Origin: Ornithinibacillus halophilus
GTDB lineage: Bacteria > Bacillota > Bacilli > Bacillales > Amphibacillaceae
NCBI RefSeq assembly: GCF_900129485.1
Contig: NZ_FQVW01000013.1
Coordinates: 1 to 64,000, forward strand
Direction: 5' to 3'
Length of the DNA stretch: 64,000 nucleotides
The notes under the pieces were generated by a model. It searched no databases. It was not told where the DNA came from and was given only the letters and a program-made list of their open reading frames with translations. The position numbers and the translations under genes were made by a program. This document shows, in pieces, positions 54,134 through 62,102 of this stretch (its first letter is position 1; every line of letters begins with the position of its first letter).

Positions 54134-55054
54134 GTGGGTTTACCAAAGAAAGTTATATTAACAGAATGTTGGGCTAGGGATGGACTTCAAAATCAAGTGA
54201 AGTATATTCCTACTGATCAAAAGATTAATATGATTGAAAGAATTGTAGATTCAGGTTTTAAAAGAGTAGAAGTCACCTCGTTTAGTCACCCGAAATATGT
54301 ACCTCAATTTAAAGATGCTGAAGAACTTTTAGAAAAGCTTCATAAAAATAGTGATGTTTCATATAAAGCAACATGTGTAAATAATAGGGCCTTACTTAGA
54401 GCGATTGACACAGTTGAAAAAGGATATGGTCCCAATGAAGTAAGTTTTGTAATTGCAGCAAGTGAAGAATACAACAAAGTTAATGTTAAAATGACCCAAA
54501 AACAACTAATCAATCAAATAGATGGAATGATTAACTCAGCAAAAGACGCCGGTTTAGAAGTACTAATAAGTGTTTCAACTGCATTTGGCTGCCCTTACAA
54601 AGGAACAGTGGAAACAGAAGATGTTCTGAGATTAGTTGATCATTTCTCTACTAAGGGCGTGGACAGGATTACTATTGGAGATACTTCTGGAATGGCAAAT
54701 CCTAAACAATCCTATCAATTATATACCATCCTAAAGGAAAACTATGGAGAAGATATTCCGATTATTGCTCATTTTCATGATACCAAGGGCTGGGGTATCA
54801 GCAATGCCTATGCTGCACTTCAAGCGGGTGTCAATCATTTTGATGTAAGTCTAGGAGGTATTGGAGGTCCACCAGCAGAAAGGATAGGCAGCCAGTCTGG
54901 TAATACAGGAAATGTTTGTACGGAAGATTTTGTCTTTCTACTGAATGATTTAGGAATTGACGCTGGTATTGACTTAGAAAAATTAAAAGGTGTAGGTGAA
55001 TACTCTGAAAATATGTTAGGGATGCAGCGATCCCAAATTCTAAGATCAATATAA
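54134..55054 (+). CDS. HMG-CoA-lyase-like TIM-barrel enzyme
   Basis: 306 residues, about the family length. TECWARDGLQNQ, VEVTSFSHPKYVPQ, STAFGCPYKG, HFHDTKGWGISNAYAALQAG (metal-binding H-x-H) match the HMG-CoA lyase superfamily. However, the catalytic-loop Cys of true HMG-CoA lyases (GGLGGCP) is replaced: here GGIGGPPAERIGSQSGNTGN. So the enzyme probably cleaves a related acyl-CoA, or uses another loop. GTG start after GAGAGG. Last gene of the catabolic set. Confidence 0.85.
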   Translation: MGLPKKVILTECWARDGLQNQVKYIPTDQKINMIERIVDSGFKRVEVTSFSHPKYVPQFKDAEELLEKLHKNSDVSYKATCVNNRALLRAIDTVEKGYGPNEVSFVIAASEEYNKVNVKMTQKQLINQIDGMINSAKDAGLEVLISVSTAFGCPYKGTVETEDVLRLVDHFSTKGVDRITIGDTSGMANPKQSYQLYTILKENYGEDIPIIAHFHDTKGWGISNAYAALQAGVNHFDVSLGGIGGPPAERIGSQSGNTGNVCTEDFVFLLNDLGIDAGIDLEKLKGVGEYSENMLGMQRSQILRSI

Positions 55055-55060
55055 GTATTA

Positions 55061-55089
55061 TACCTGTCACTTCCCGATTTTTGTCGAAT
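55061..55089. repeat. CTGTCACTTCCCGA...TTTGTCGAA repeat
   Basis: A nearly complete copy directly after the last catabolic gene; it includes TTTTTGTCGAAT. A TAGGGTCAAAGCCTCAC element resembling the GTCAGA repeat follows at about 55121. Confidence 0.75.
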
Positions 55090-55146
55090 AGGCAATACCT
55101 AAGAAAACCGATACCTACATAACTTTAGGGTCAAAGCCTCACTAAT

Positions 55147-55172
55147 CGTAAAATTATACGTATAATTTTACG
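55147..55172. promoter_or_regulatory. Perfect 26-bp palindrome, operator of the toxin-antitoxin locus
   Basis: CGTAAAATTATAC followed by its exact complement. A TATAAT (55184-55189) lies 12 bp downstream, so a bound dimer would cover the -35 region. Phd-type antitoxins autoregulate at such sites. Confidence 0.75.
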
Positions 55173-55214
55173 TGAAATAATGGTATAATAAACTCAACAA
55201 AAGGAGTCGATATT

Positions 55215-55463
55215 ATGCCGAATATTAAGCCTGTATCCGATTTAAGAAATTATAATGAAGTATTAAAGGATATTGTTGTTGGCGAACCCGTTTTCCTTAC
55301 AAAAAATGGTCGAGGTAGATTCGCCATTCTTGATATTGAAGAATATGAAAAAAATCAAGCTACCATCAAACTTCTTTCAAAACTCATGGAAGCTGAGAGA
55401 ACAATAAAAACGGGAGATGAGTGGCTAACAGAAGAAGAACTTAAAAAAGATCTGGGAGTCTAA
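55215..55463 (+). CDS. Phd/YefM-type antitoxin
   Basis: 82 residues. IKPVSDLRNYNEVL, the GEPVFLTKNGRGRFAILDIEEYE block and a flexible acidic C-terminus (TGDEWLTEEELKKDL) are typical of the Phd/YefM fold. It binds DNA with the N-terminal half and the toxin with the tail. AAAGGAG lies before the ATG. The partner toxin is broken, so it may be an orphan antitoxin here. Confidence 0.92.
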   Translation: MPNIKPVSDLRNYNEVLKDIVVGEPVFLTKNGRGRFAILDIEEYEKNQATIKLLSKLMEAERTIKTGDEWLTEEELKKDLGV

Positions 55464-55468
55464 TATGC

Positions 55469-55776
55469 ATGCGTAAATTAAGAATAAATCCCATTGCTAA
55501 ACAGGACTTACTTGATATCAAAATTCAAATGCAGCAGTTGATGTGATTACAAATATTATGGGATGCTACGGAAAACTTAAAGAATTTCCGTTGCTGGGAC
55601 TCGCATTATCGTCAAAGATTGATATTCCAACAGATTATAGGTATTTGATTTGTGGACAATACATTGTTTTTTACAAAAATGATGATGTATATGTTTCTAT
55701 TTACCGAATTTTGTATTCAAAACGAGATTACTTGAAAGTTCTCTTTGATGAAGAACCTAATGAGGAACAGGAATAA
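55469..55776 (+). pseudogene. RelE/ParE-type toxin, broken by internal deletion and frameshift
   Basis: The start reads MRKLRINPIAKQDLLDIK, then a stop soon appears (55544). The remainder continues in another frame (AAVDVITNIMGCYGKLKEF...SIYRILYSKRDYLKVLF). Compared with ordinary RelE/ParE toxins, about ten codons after DIK are missing and the frame is shifted. Toxin C-terminal residues (RI(L)YSKRDY) are intact. It starts 6 bp after the antitoxin stop, as in a working operon. Confidence 0.85.
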
Positions 55777-55863
55777 CTTTTCTTAGGCTACTTAGTGGTT
55801 TAATAAAATAGATACAGGATGGCACTCTACATTAAAGGGTGTCTTTTTTTATTTTCTTTATTT

Positions 55864-55890
55864 GGTGCCACTTCCCGAATTTTGTCACAA
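55864..55890. repeat. Dispersed TGCCACTTCCCGAATTTTGTC repeat at the 5' end of a broken gene
   Basis: The copy provides the apparent N-terminus of the following frame, so the true 5' end of that gene has been lost or replaced at this repeat. Confidence 0.7.
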
Positions 55891-56804
55891 AGTGATGAGG
55901 GTATTGTCGATACATTAATGGAAATTCTGGAAAATGGAGAGAATCTAGAACTTCGGTTTCGGGCCTTTTTTGGTGTAACACTGTACCATCGTAGGCAAAA
56001 TAATCATTCTGCATTTAAGAGAATTGTAGACAAATATGTAGGGGAATTTCAGAACTTTAGCCTCCATTACCATGTCTTATCTTTAATGTACAAACAGTTT
56101 GGCGATCGCGAGGGCATTATGAAGTCAATAAAATATGGACGATTAGCTGTTGATAAATTGAATAGGCATGTTGGAGTGGATTAGAAGAGAATTTGAACAT
56201 TGATCAGGAAGATATCGACAATGCTAACTCTTATATTGAAACGGTATTGTTGTTAAGGAATGATTATGCGATGTTTTTTTGCACCAAAGCTCGTTTGCAA
56301 GCGCAGAACGGACAATATGAAGAAGCGAAGAAAAATGTATCACATGCAATTGATATTGAGAATCCACAATCCAATGACTATGCTATGCGCATAAGTGACT
56401 ATAGGAATCACCTATCAAACATTAAGACTCGTGAATTATATGCAAATGTTCGACACGATATAATGGATGCGAAGCGGTCGATAATTAAGGCAGAAACATC
56501 AGTTGAACAGATATTGGAGCAAACCAAAGAACAGGCAGACCAAATGAAAACACAGAATATGCAAATGCTTGCCTTTTTTACGGCGATTATCAGTTTTATC
56601 ATCGGGTCCATTAATATTATTAGTAATCAGCCTAGTTATCTAGAATCTGCTATGTTAATGTTGATTTTGGCAGGAATATTAATACTAGCAAATTTAGGGT
56701 TGAGTATTCTACACTCTACCATTAAAGAGAATCTATCAAAATATATCATTGTGGCAATTATTGGAATAGGGTTAATAGTTTCGGGGTTTGTTTTGTACAT
56801 CTAA
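55888..56804 (+). pseudogene. TPR-like membrane protein, 5'-truncated and frameshifted
   Basis: First part (to 56184) encodes helical TPR-like sequence (LRFRAFFGVTLYHRRQNNHSAF, LSLMYKQFGDREGIMKSIKYGRLAVD). The protein continues from 56193 in another frame: NANSYIETVLLLRNDYAMFFCTKARLQAQNGQYEEAKKNVSHAI, a coiled coil, and three membrane segments at the C-terminus. The two parts fit one gene split by a frameshift near 56180. The N-terminus derives from a dispersed repeat. The second part (203 codons from TTG 56193) could still be made as a shorter membrane protein. Confidence 0.7.
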
Positions 56805-56823
56805 TGGGAATGGAGGTTAATTC

Positions 56824-57708
56824 ATGGTTCAAGTTGAAGTAATTAGTGAAATAGGAAGTAATCCCCACAATGAAGATGCTTATGTGGTTGATAAAGAAGC
56901 AGGTGTTTTCTCGGTTATTGACGGGGCTACAGGCTTAGGGGGATTACCAGGAAAAATAGCTTCTGAGACGCTGAGTGATGCCTTAACTAAAGATGCCTCG
57001 TCCTCACAATCCCTTCTTGACTGGATACTTCAAGGTAATGAAAAACTTAGATGGAAAACTGAAAAAGAACTTAACATAGCTAACTTAGAGGAAATTCCTA
57101 AAGAAAAAAGGAGTACATGTGGTATTGCTGCGGTACAACTCAATAACACTCATATTAATTATGTTCACGCAGGTGATTGTATGTTCTTTTTAAAGTATAA
57201 AAATGGGGAAGTAAGAGCAATTACCCGTGACCCACTTATGAGTCTAGATAATATAGCAATTGAAATGATGAACAATATTTTGAATCAAAAGCTCTCAAAA
57301 GTAGATGATTATCAACAGTGGGATGCTGGGAAGGTAGACAGTTTCTTAAAGGAAGTGAAGAGTGAAATCCACCAACAATTGGTACATAATCGAAGGAAAC
57401 TTAATACACCGGATGGATACGGTATTGTTGATGGTAGTAATGAGGTAAAGAAATATATTGAAAGTGGTAGTATTCCACTTCAAAATGTGAGTAGTATTCT
57501 CTTACTGAGTGATGGGTTGCAACTGCATGAGAATACTATTTCAGACGGGCAATCTATTTGGTTGAAAACGGCGATATTCGCGTTTGAACATGGAGTAGAA
57601 CAATTAAAAAATCACATTATTTTACAGGAATCTGAAGATAGGATTTGTAAAAAGTACCCAAGACTGAAGCCAGCCGATGACAAAACAGGAATTTTAATAA
57701 AGCTGTAA
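56824..57708 (+). CDS. PP2C-family serine/threonine protein phosphatase
   Basis: 294 residues. Metal-binding motifs NPHNEDAY and VIDGATG, then STCGIAAVQL, VHAGDC, LLLSDGL and ADDKTGI give a full PP2C set. Insertions in the middle set it apart from housekeeping PrpC. AATGGAGG ribosome binding site. It lies 19 bp after the broken TPR membrane gene, so the two were probably partners (membrane sensor and phosphatase). Confidence 0.88.
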   Translation: MVQVEVISEIGSNPHNEDAYVVDKEAGVFSVIDGATGLGGLPGKIASETLSDALTKDASSSQSLLDWILQGNEKLRWKTEKELNIANLEEIPKEKRSTCGIAAVQLNNTHINYVHAGDCMFFLKYKNGEVRAITRDPLMSLDNIAIEMMNNILNQKLSKVDDYQQWDAGKVDSFLKEVKSEIHQQLVHNRRKLNTPDGYGIVDGSNEVKKYIESGSIPLQNVSSILLLSDGLQLHENTISDGQSIWLKTAIFAFEHGVEQLKNHIILQESEDRICKKYPRLKPADDKTGILIKL

Positions 57709-57775
57709 AGGTGCTAAGTTGTGGGGGCATGTTCCAATAGAAAGAATAAATATTATATGATGAAGAAGTAATGAA

Positions 57776-57815
57776 ACCCACTAAGTTGGCTGATACCACT
57801 TGGTGGGTCCTTTTG
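57776..57815 (+). terminator. Intrinsic terminator after the PP2C gene
   Basis: ACCCACTAAGT (57776-57786) pairs with ACTTGGTGGGT (57798-57808), followed by CCTTTT. Confidence 0.8.
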
Positions 57816-57927
57816 ACTTTATTATAGATAGAGAAGTTGTATCATAACCCACAAACGAACTGAATATCTATATTATAATCATTGTAAAAATTCTTGAGAT
57901 ACGGTTATTATATATGATTGACTTTTA

Positions 57928-58017
57928 TTGAAAGTAAATTCAAAATAGTATTATAAATAAATATAATTAATTCAACATGAAAAGCAGAAGACTTGATAGA
58001 GTACTTCTGCTTTTTTT
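57928..58017 (+). ncRNA. Candidate small transcript (promoter plus strong terminator)
   Basis: TTGAAA (57928-57933), a 17-bp spacer and TTATAA (57951-57956) could start a transcript near 57963. A strong terminator follows at once: AAAAGCAGAAG (57980-57990) with CTTCTGCTTTT (58004-58014) and a T-tract. No gene lies between, so a short RNA of about 55 nt, or an end for transcripts not seen, is suggested. Confidence 0.35.
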
Positions 58018-58077
58018 AAATAGTTTTATGGATAAGGGAGATTAAACAATTACTTAGAACCAGTTTCGTTAGGAGTG

Positions 58078-59079
58078 ATGATCATTAAAATTTATAAAAC
58101 AGATCGGATATTAGCTTTGATTGATGTTTTGAAAAGTGACACGGATGAATACAGAGGATTAACGGTTAGAGAACTAACGGAAAAAGTAAATGAAAGATTT
58201 GGTTATGACGCAGATATCACACAGGATAATGTAAAAGACGATTTAAGAACCCTTCATTCCTCAAAGTTTACAGAGATCCATGTTGAAAATAGAGGAAAAG
58301 GACTTCCTAATTATTACAGTTATTTAGAAAGAGAATTTGATTTCCAAGAAATACGTTTTATAATGGACGCCATTTCGTCAGCTCGTTTTATTCCAAAGAT
58401 AGAGAAAGAATCAATTATAGAAAAAGTGAAAAAGTTTACGAGTGAATCAATTGGCACTGATTTAAAAAACCAGTTATATATTAATAATATTGCAATTGAA
58501 GAAGCTAAAAAATTGAAATATCATGCTTACAATCTACATAAAGCTATTCATGATAGTAATATCATACAGTTTAGATATGGAAAGTATAATGTGAATAAAG
58601 AATTTATCTTAAGTAAAGACGGTAAAGTGAGGGAAGCGAAGCCTTATGCTTTAGTTTGGAGTAATGATTATTATTACTTGATTGCCCAGAAGCTGGAAAG
58701 CGATGATTTAGTTCAATATCGAGTGGATCGGATGGTAGATGTGCATATAACAGAAAAAAACTTCCAGAAAGACCCATATTTTAATATAGAAAAGTACTTG
58801 AATAGTCTCTTTAATATGTACCCTGGTGAGGTTAAGGACTTGAAAGTTAGATTTGATAATCATCTCATTAATGTTATTATAGATCGTTTTGGGATAGATG
58901 TATCAATTGAGCAGGACGGTGAACAGTATTTTATTTTACGAACAAAAGCAGCTATTAGTGATGGTTTAGTCAGATGGTTGTTAACATGGGGAAGCGATGC
59001 ACAAGTAATTGATCCACCAGAGTTAGTTTTAAGAATGAAAGAGGAAAGTAAAAAAATGAATCAAATATATTCAGTTTAA
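58078..59079 (+). CDS. WYL-domain transcriptional regulator
   Basis: 333 residues. An N-terminal winged-helix DNA-binding part (1-80; YRGLTVRELTEKVNERFG), then a WYL domain at about 145-220 (IQFRYGKYNVNKEF, AKPYALVWSNDYYYLIAQ) and a WCX-like C-terminal domain. WYL regulators sense nucleic-acid-type ligands and often control defence or DNA-damage genes. Start uncertain: GTG 58075, ATG 58078 and an ATT at 58084 all lie close to AGGAG. A terminator follows, so it is monocistronic. Confidence 0.9.
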   Translation: MIIKIYKTDRILALIDVLKSDTDEYRGLTVRELTEKVNERFGYDADITQDNVKDDLRTLHSSKFTEIHVENRGKGLPNYYSYLEREFDFQEIRFIMDAISSARFIPKIEKESIIEKVKKFTSESIGTDLKNQLYINNIAIEEAKKLKYHAYNLHKAIHDSNIIQFRYGKYNVNKEFILSKDGKVREAKPYALVWSNDYYYLIAQKLESDDLVQYRVDRMVDVHITEKNFQKDPYFNIEKYLNSLFNMYPGEVKDLKVRFDNHLINVIIDRFGIDVSIEQDGEQYFILRTKAAISDGLVRWLLTWGSDAQVIDPPELVLRMKEESKKMNQIYSV

Positions 59080-59122
59080 CGGCAGCTATGGAATTATTCC
59101 CCAGCTGTCGTTATTTTTTTTA
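59078..59122 (+). terminator. Intrinsic terminator after the WYL gene
   Basis: AACGGCAGCT (59078-59087) pairs with AGCTGTCGTT (59103-59112), followed by eight or more T-rich bases. The stem overlaps the stop codon. Confidence 0.88.
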
Positions 59123-59181
59123 CTATTATTGTTAAAAGAATAAAAAATATAACAATATTCACATTATTTTAGCGCAAATTA

Positions 59182-59739
59182 ATGGAGAATACACAGCCAT
59201 TAAAAGAAAGGTATGTGATTCCAATGTGGGGTGTGGTTATTGCACTGTTTGTAATTTACTATTTGTGCAGCATGCCGAAGAAGAGAAAGGAGGTGCAGTA
59301 TGTTCCACAATTTAGTGGATATTGGGAAAATGACGGAGATGATTTTAATGAACACTGGAGCTATAAAACACCAAGTTTTAGAACACGCTATGTAAATTTA
59401 TTTCAACAGGATAATCTACTATACATTAAGTTGAGCTGGAAACCTCTTAATGAAGCAAACGAGGTCTTTAAGGAAAGGGATCAAATGGGTGCTGAATCCA
59501 CTATGAGATGGTTAAGTCACCAGTTCCCTGAAGCAATTATTGACATGGAAGAACCAATTTATATCAACATATATTTAGAAGACGAGATAATTATGTTAGA
59601 ACGAAGTACATTTGAAGGAGAAAATGCATGGGAAGTTGTTAAAGTACTGGAAGAAGAATATGATGAGGTGCTTGAAAAAGTAAAGATTCACTTCCGCAAA
59701 TATGCAACTGTATTGGAAAAGATGAGTAAATTTGATTAA
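59182..59739 (+). CDS. Single-pass membrane protein of unknown function
   Basis: 185 residues. A membrane segment at about 14-31 is followed by a positively charged KKRKE stop-transfer, then an aromatic- and acid-rich domain (YWENDGDDFNEHW). The C-terminus is a Glu-rich helix. No family recognised. It begins 60 bp after the terminator and ends 19 bp before the DUF1643 gene, so the two form a unit. Confidence 0.6.
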   Translation: MENTQPLKERYVIPMWGVVIALFVIYYLCSMPKKRKEVQYVPQFSGYWENDGDDFNEHWSYKTPSFRTRYVNLFQQDNLLYIKLSWKPLNEANEVFKERDQMGAESTMRWLSHQFPEAIIDMEEPIYINIYLEDEIIMLERSTFEGENAWEVVKVLEEEYDEVLEKVKIHFRKYATVLEKMSKFD

Positions 59740-59758
59740 GAATTGGGAGGAATAGAAA

Positions 59759-60358
59759 ATGAAATCATTTCCTAGTTTTGTAGAAGTGGAAAAAATTAAC
59801 ATTGACATGGATTTAGATAAAAATTGTCGTTATTATATCCGAATACCACTTAAGCAAGATGATGAGCAAGGAAAAAAAGTTCTTGTCATTTTAAAAAACC
59901 CAAGTAAAGCAAAAATCGACCATCAAGAAGGAATTTATGAATCTGATCAAACGGTAGATCGCATTCTAGTTTATTTTAAGAAAAGTGGTTACTCAGAGGT
60001 TACTATTGTAAATCTATTTGCGACATTTTCTACTGATTCGGAATGCCTTAATCAATATTTAGATTCACCTGAAGTAATCATCGGCGAAAAAAATGATGAA
60101 GTATTAAAGGACATGATTCATTCCAATGAATTTGAACGGATTGTTGTCGCGTGGGGAGGTTATCCGAATAATGCGAATAGACATATGAAATCTCTATACC
60201 AGGATAGGATTATGAAGGTGGAAAAGTTACTTGCCGAAAGAAATGCTTATTACGTTGAAAGAATGGTAGGTGGTGGCATGTTCCCTCGACATGGCATGAC
60301 TTGGTTTACAAAGGAATTAAAACCAATGAAAAAATATAAGAATGTATTTTACAAATAA
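59759..60358 (+). CDS. DUF1643 domain protein
   Basis: 199 residues. ILKNPSKA (family: MLNPSTA), SDQTVDRILVYFKKSGY, TIVNLFATFS and VVAWGGYPNN match DUF1643. These proteins are of unknown function and occur in accessory and phage regions. GGGAGG before the ATG. Probably coexpressed with the membrane protein encoded just upstream. Confidence 0.82.
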   Translation: MKSFPSFVEVEKINIDMDLDKNCRYYIRIPLKQDDEQGKKVLVILKNPSKAKIDHQEGIYESDQTVDRILVYFKKSGYSEVTIVNLFATFSTDSECLNQYLDSPEVIIGEKNDEVLKDMIHSNEFERIVVAWGGYPNNANRHMKSLYQDRIMKVEKLLAERNAYYVERMVGGGMFPRHGMTWFTKELKPMKKYKNVFYK

Positions 60359-60390
60359 TCTATTATTGGGACAATGAGGGCATGGTGAGA

Positions 60391-60697
60391 GGCACCATGT
60401 CCGCATTGGAACGCAATAAAGCAACCTGGGGATACGTTAAAGGAATACTAAATGCATGGGCGAAGAAAGGCATTCCGTACTGTGGAGCAGCTGGAAGCAG
60501 AGGAAAGGAAGTTTTTGCGGGAACGAAAGGGTGGAGTTGGCTATGGTCAACGGAAAAAGGCCCGGCAATCGGGTGAAATTGTGCTGGAGTGGTTTTTGGA
60601 GAGGAAGAGGAAGAAGAAGAATGCGGTGGTGGCAATGAATGGTGGGGAACAAGAAGACGTTGGAGAAATGTTGAGGAAGTATCGGGAGGGGAGTTAG
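60391..60697 (+). pseudogene. Decayed C-terminal part of a DnaD-like gene
   Basis: Matches the DnaD-like gene at 37.6-37.94 kb nearly base for base from ALERNKATWGYVKGILNAWAKKGI onwards. One extra T in GGCATTCCGTAC (about 60474) shifts the frame; the rest is read from 60452 in a second frame (VEQLEAEERKFLRERKGG ... GEQEDVGEMLRKY). The N-terminal domain is missing. Confidence 0.9.
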
Positions 60698-60709
60698 AGG
60701 AGGTGGGTG

Positions 60710-60778
60710 GAGCGATTTGGTGCGATTGTGGAGCGAATATTTTGGGTTGTCGAGCGAATACCCGAGGCTGTGGAGCGA
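60710..60778. repeat. 21-bp phased GAGCGA array after the DnaD remnant
   Basis: GAGCGA at 60710, 60731, 60752 and 60773: exactly 21 bp apart. A CTGTCACTTCCCGAATTTTGTC repeat follows at 60799, in the same order as at 37.9-38.15 kb. Confidence 0.93.
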
Positions 60779-60909
60779 ATTCACATACGAATGGGTGCCT
60801 GTCACTTCCCGAATTTTGTCAAATGGGTAATCTTTTTTAACATATTTATAAATAAACACCCCCAAACCCCATCCTTTTTTCGAATGTATATATGAAGGAG
60901 GGGAAATTC

Positions 60910-61338
60910 ATGCAATCTACAAAATACTACAGAGAAGTCATCGCATTTTATTATGCCAACGAGCGAGATCCACTACCCACATCTTCCATTGCCCTTTGGC
61001 ATGCATTGTTATTCATCAATAGCAATGCAAATTGGGCCGATGATTTTACAGTCAGTGGCCCTGTGCTGCGATTAAAAGCTGGATTACCACTTGCAAGTTT
61101 TAAAAGGGCAAGACGTATCCTAATTGAGAAAGAGTATATTGAATATCAATCAAGGGGAAATCTTCCGGGTTTCTATCGAATGAAACGCTTGTCTAGGTTG
61201 GATGATGGTGGTACTTGCCAGGAATGTTTAACAGGGGAGAGTAGGAGAGGCAGACTTATGGAAGTAATGGACAAGGAGAAAGCTAGCCTAGAAAAAAAAG
61301 CCAGAGAATTAAAGATATCCAATGACGAAACTGACTAA
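60910..61338 (+). CDS. Winged-helix replication-type protein without DnaD domain
   Basis: 142 residues. The first 95 resemble the N-terminus of the DnaD-like protein at 37.0 kb: TSSIALWHALLFINSNANW, DDFTVSGPVLRLKAGL and SFKRARRILIEKEYIEYQSRG. The C-terminal DnaD domain is absent; instead a basic helix ends the protein. ATG at 60910 has GGAGGGG 6 nt upstream; the ATG at 60892 covers that site. It overlaps the next gene by 17 bp. Confidence 0.75.
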   Translation: MQSTKYYREVIAFYYANERDPLPTSSIALWHALLFINSNANWADDFTVSGPVLRLKAGLPLASFKRARRILIEKEYIEYQSRGNLPGFYRMKRLSRLDDGGTCQECLTGESRRGRLMEVMDKEKASLEKKARELKISNDETD

Positions 61339-61966
61339 TAATGAAGAGCTGACTAGTGAAAACTATCATATGTTAATCAAATACTTTAATAGAAATAAAG
61401 ACTTCTTATTTAATAACGTCGATAATTTTTATGACTATGTTGGGAGGCTGATCTATTTATATGTCTCCCTTTTTAGAGATTTGTCCATGACAGAGCCATG
61501 CCTACTAGCACTCTACCGGTTGGTTGATGAAGTGTTTGTTTCAGTGGATATAGAGCAAGAGGACTTATCCAACCTCGTTCTCCAAATTAAAATGGCCATG
61601 GAAGAACCAGTTGACGAAAAGGTGGGGGAGAAGGTTGCACGGATGGAAAGGAAGGTAGGGATTCCGGGATATGTCTATGTGCTATCGAATCATTCGATGA
61701 ACAATTTAGTGAAAATCGGACATACCACTAGAGATCCAAATATCCGAGTAACCGAACTATCCAAGCACTCAGGAATCCCAACTCCGTTTATTTTGGAATA
61801 TCATGCATACTTTGAAGATTGCATCCGTGCAGAGGAGAGAATTCATGAGATTTTGGAGAAAAGAGGACTTCGAGTGACAGAGAATCGGGAGTTTTTTGAA
61901 GTTGGGGTGGAGGAAGCGGTGAGGGTGGTGAAGGGAGTGGAGGGTGTTAGGGATGCATTGGATTGA
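61322..61966 (+). CDS. GIY-YIG family protein, T5orf172/MUG113-type
   Basis: 214 residues. N-terminal helical part of unknown role (1-105), then a GIY-YIG-like domain from about 115: PGYVYVLSN, LVKIGHTTRDPNIRVTELSKHSGIPTPF, and ENREFFEV near the end, which are the T5orf172 landmarks. Such domains are found in phage and element proteins and may cut DNA. Starts inside the previous gene, with a poor ribosome binding site, so translation is probably coupled. Confidence 0.85.
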   Translation: MTKLTNNEELTSENYHMLIKYFNRNKDFLFNNVDNFYDYVGRLIYLYVSLFRDLSMTEPCLLALYRLVDEVFVSVDIEQEDLSNLVLQIKMAMEEPVDEKVGEKVARMERKVGIPGYVYVLSNHSMNNLVKIGHTTRDPNIRVTELSKHSGIPTPFILEYHAYFEDCIRAEERIHEILEKRGLRVTENREFFEVGVEEAVRVVKGVEGVRDALD

Positions 61967-61974
61967 ATAATTAT

Positions 61975-62018
61975 TAAGGGAAAAGGGGATAAGGTTTATT
62001 CTGAGACCTTTTCCCTTA
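61975..62018. terminator. Bidirectional hairpin between convergent genes
   Basis: TAAGGGAAAAGG (61975-61986) and CCTTTTCCCTTA (62007-62018) form a perfect 12-bp stem between the GIY-YIG and NERD genes. Confidence 0.75.
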
Positions 62019-62102
62019 GTTGATTTCTATATTAGTTTAATTACTCATTTTTATTTTTTGAAATTTGTTCTGCTATCTCGACACACTTTACTAGATACTA
62101 TT

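Noticed and set aside
55819..55887. N-terminal 21-23 codons of the ORF before the TPR remnant
   Set aside because: They translate a dispersed repeat and flanking T-rich sequence; no ribosome binding site.
60437..60865. Several ORFs on both strands around the DnaD remnant
   Set aside because: They are shadows of the decayed DnaD C-terminus and the GAGCGA array.
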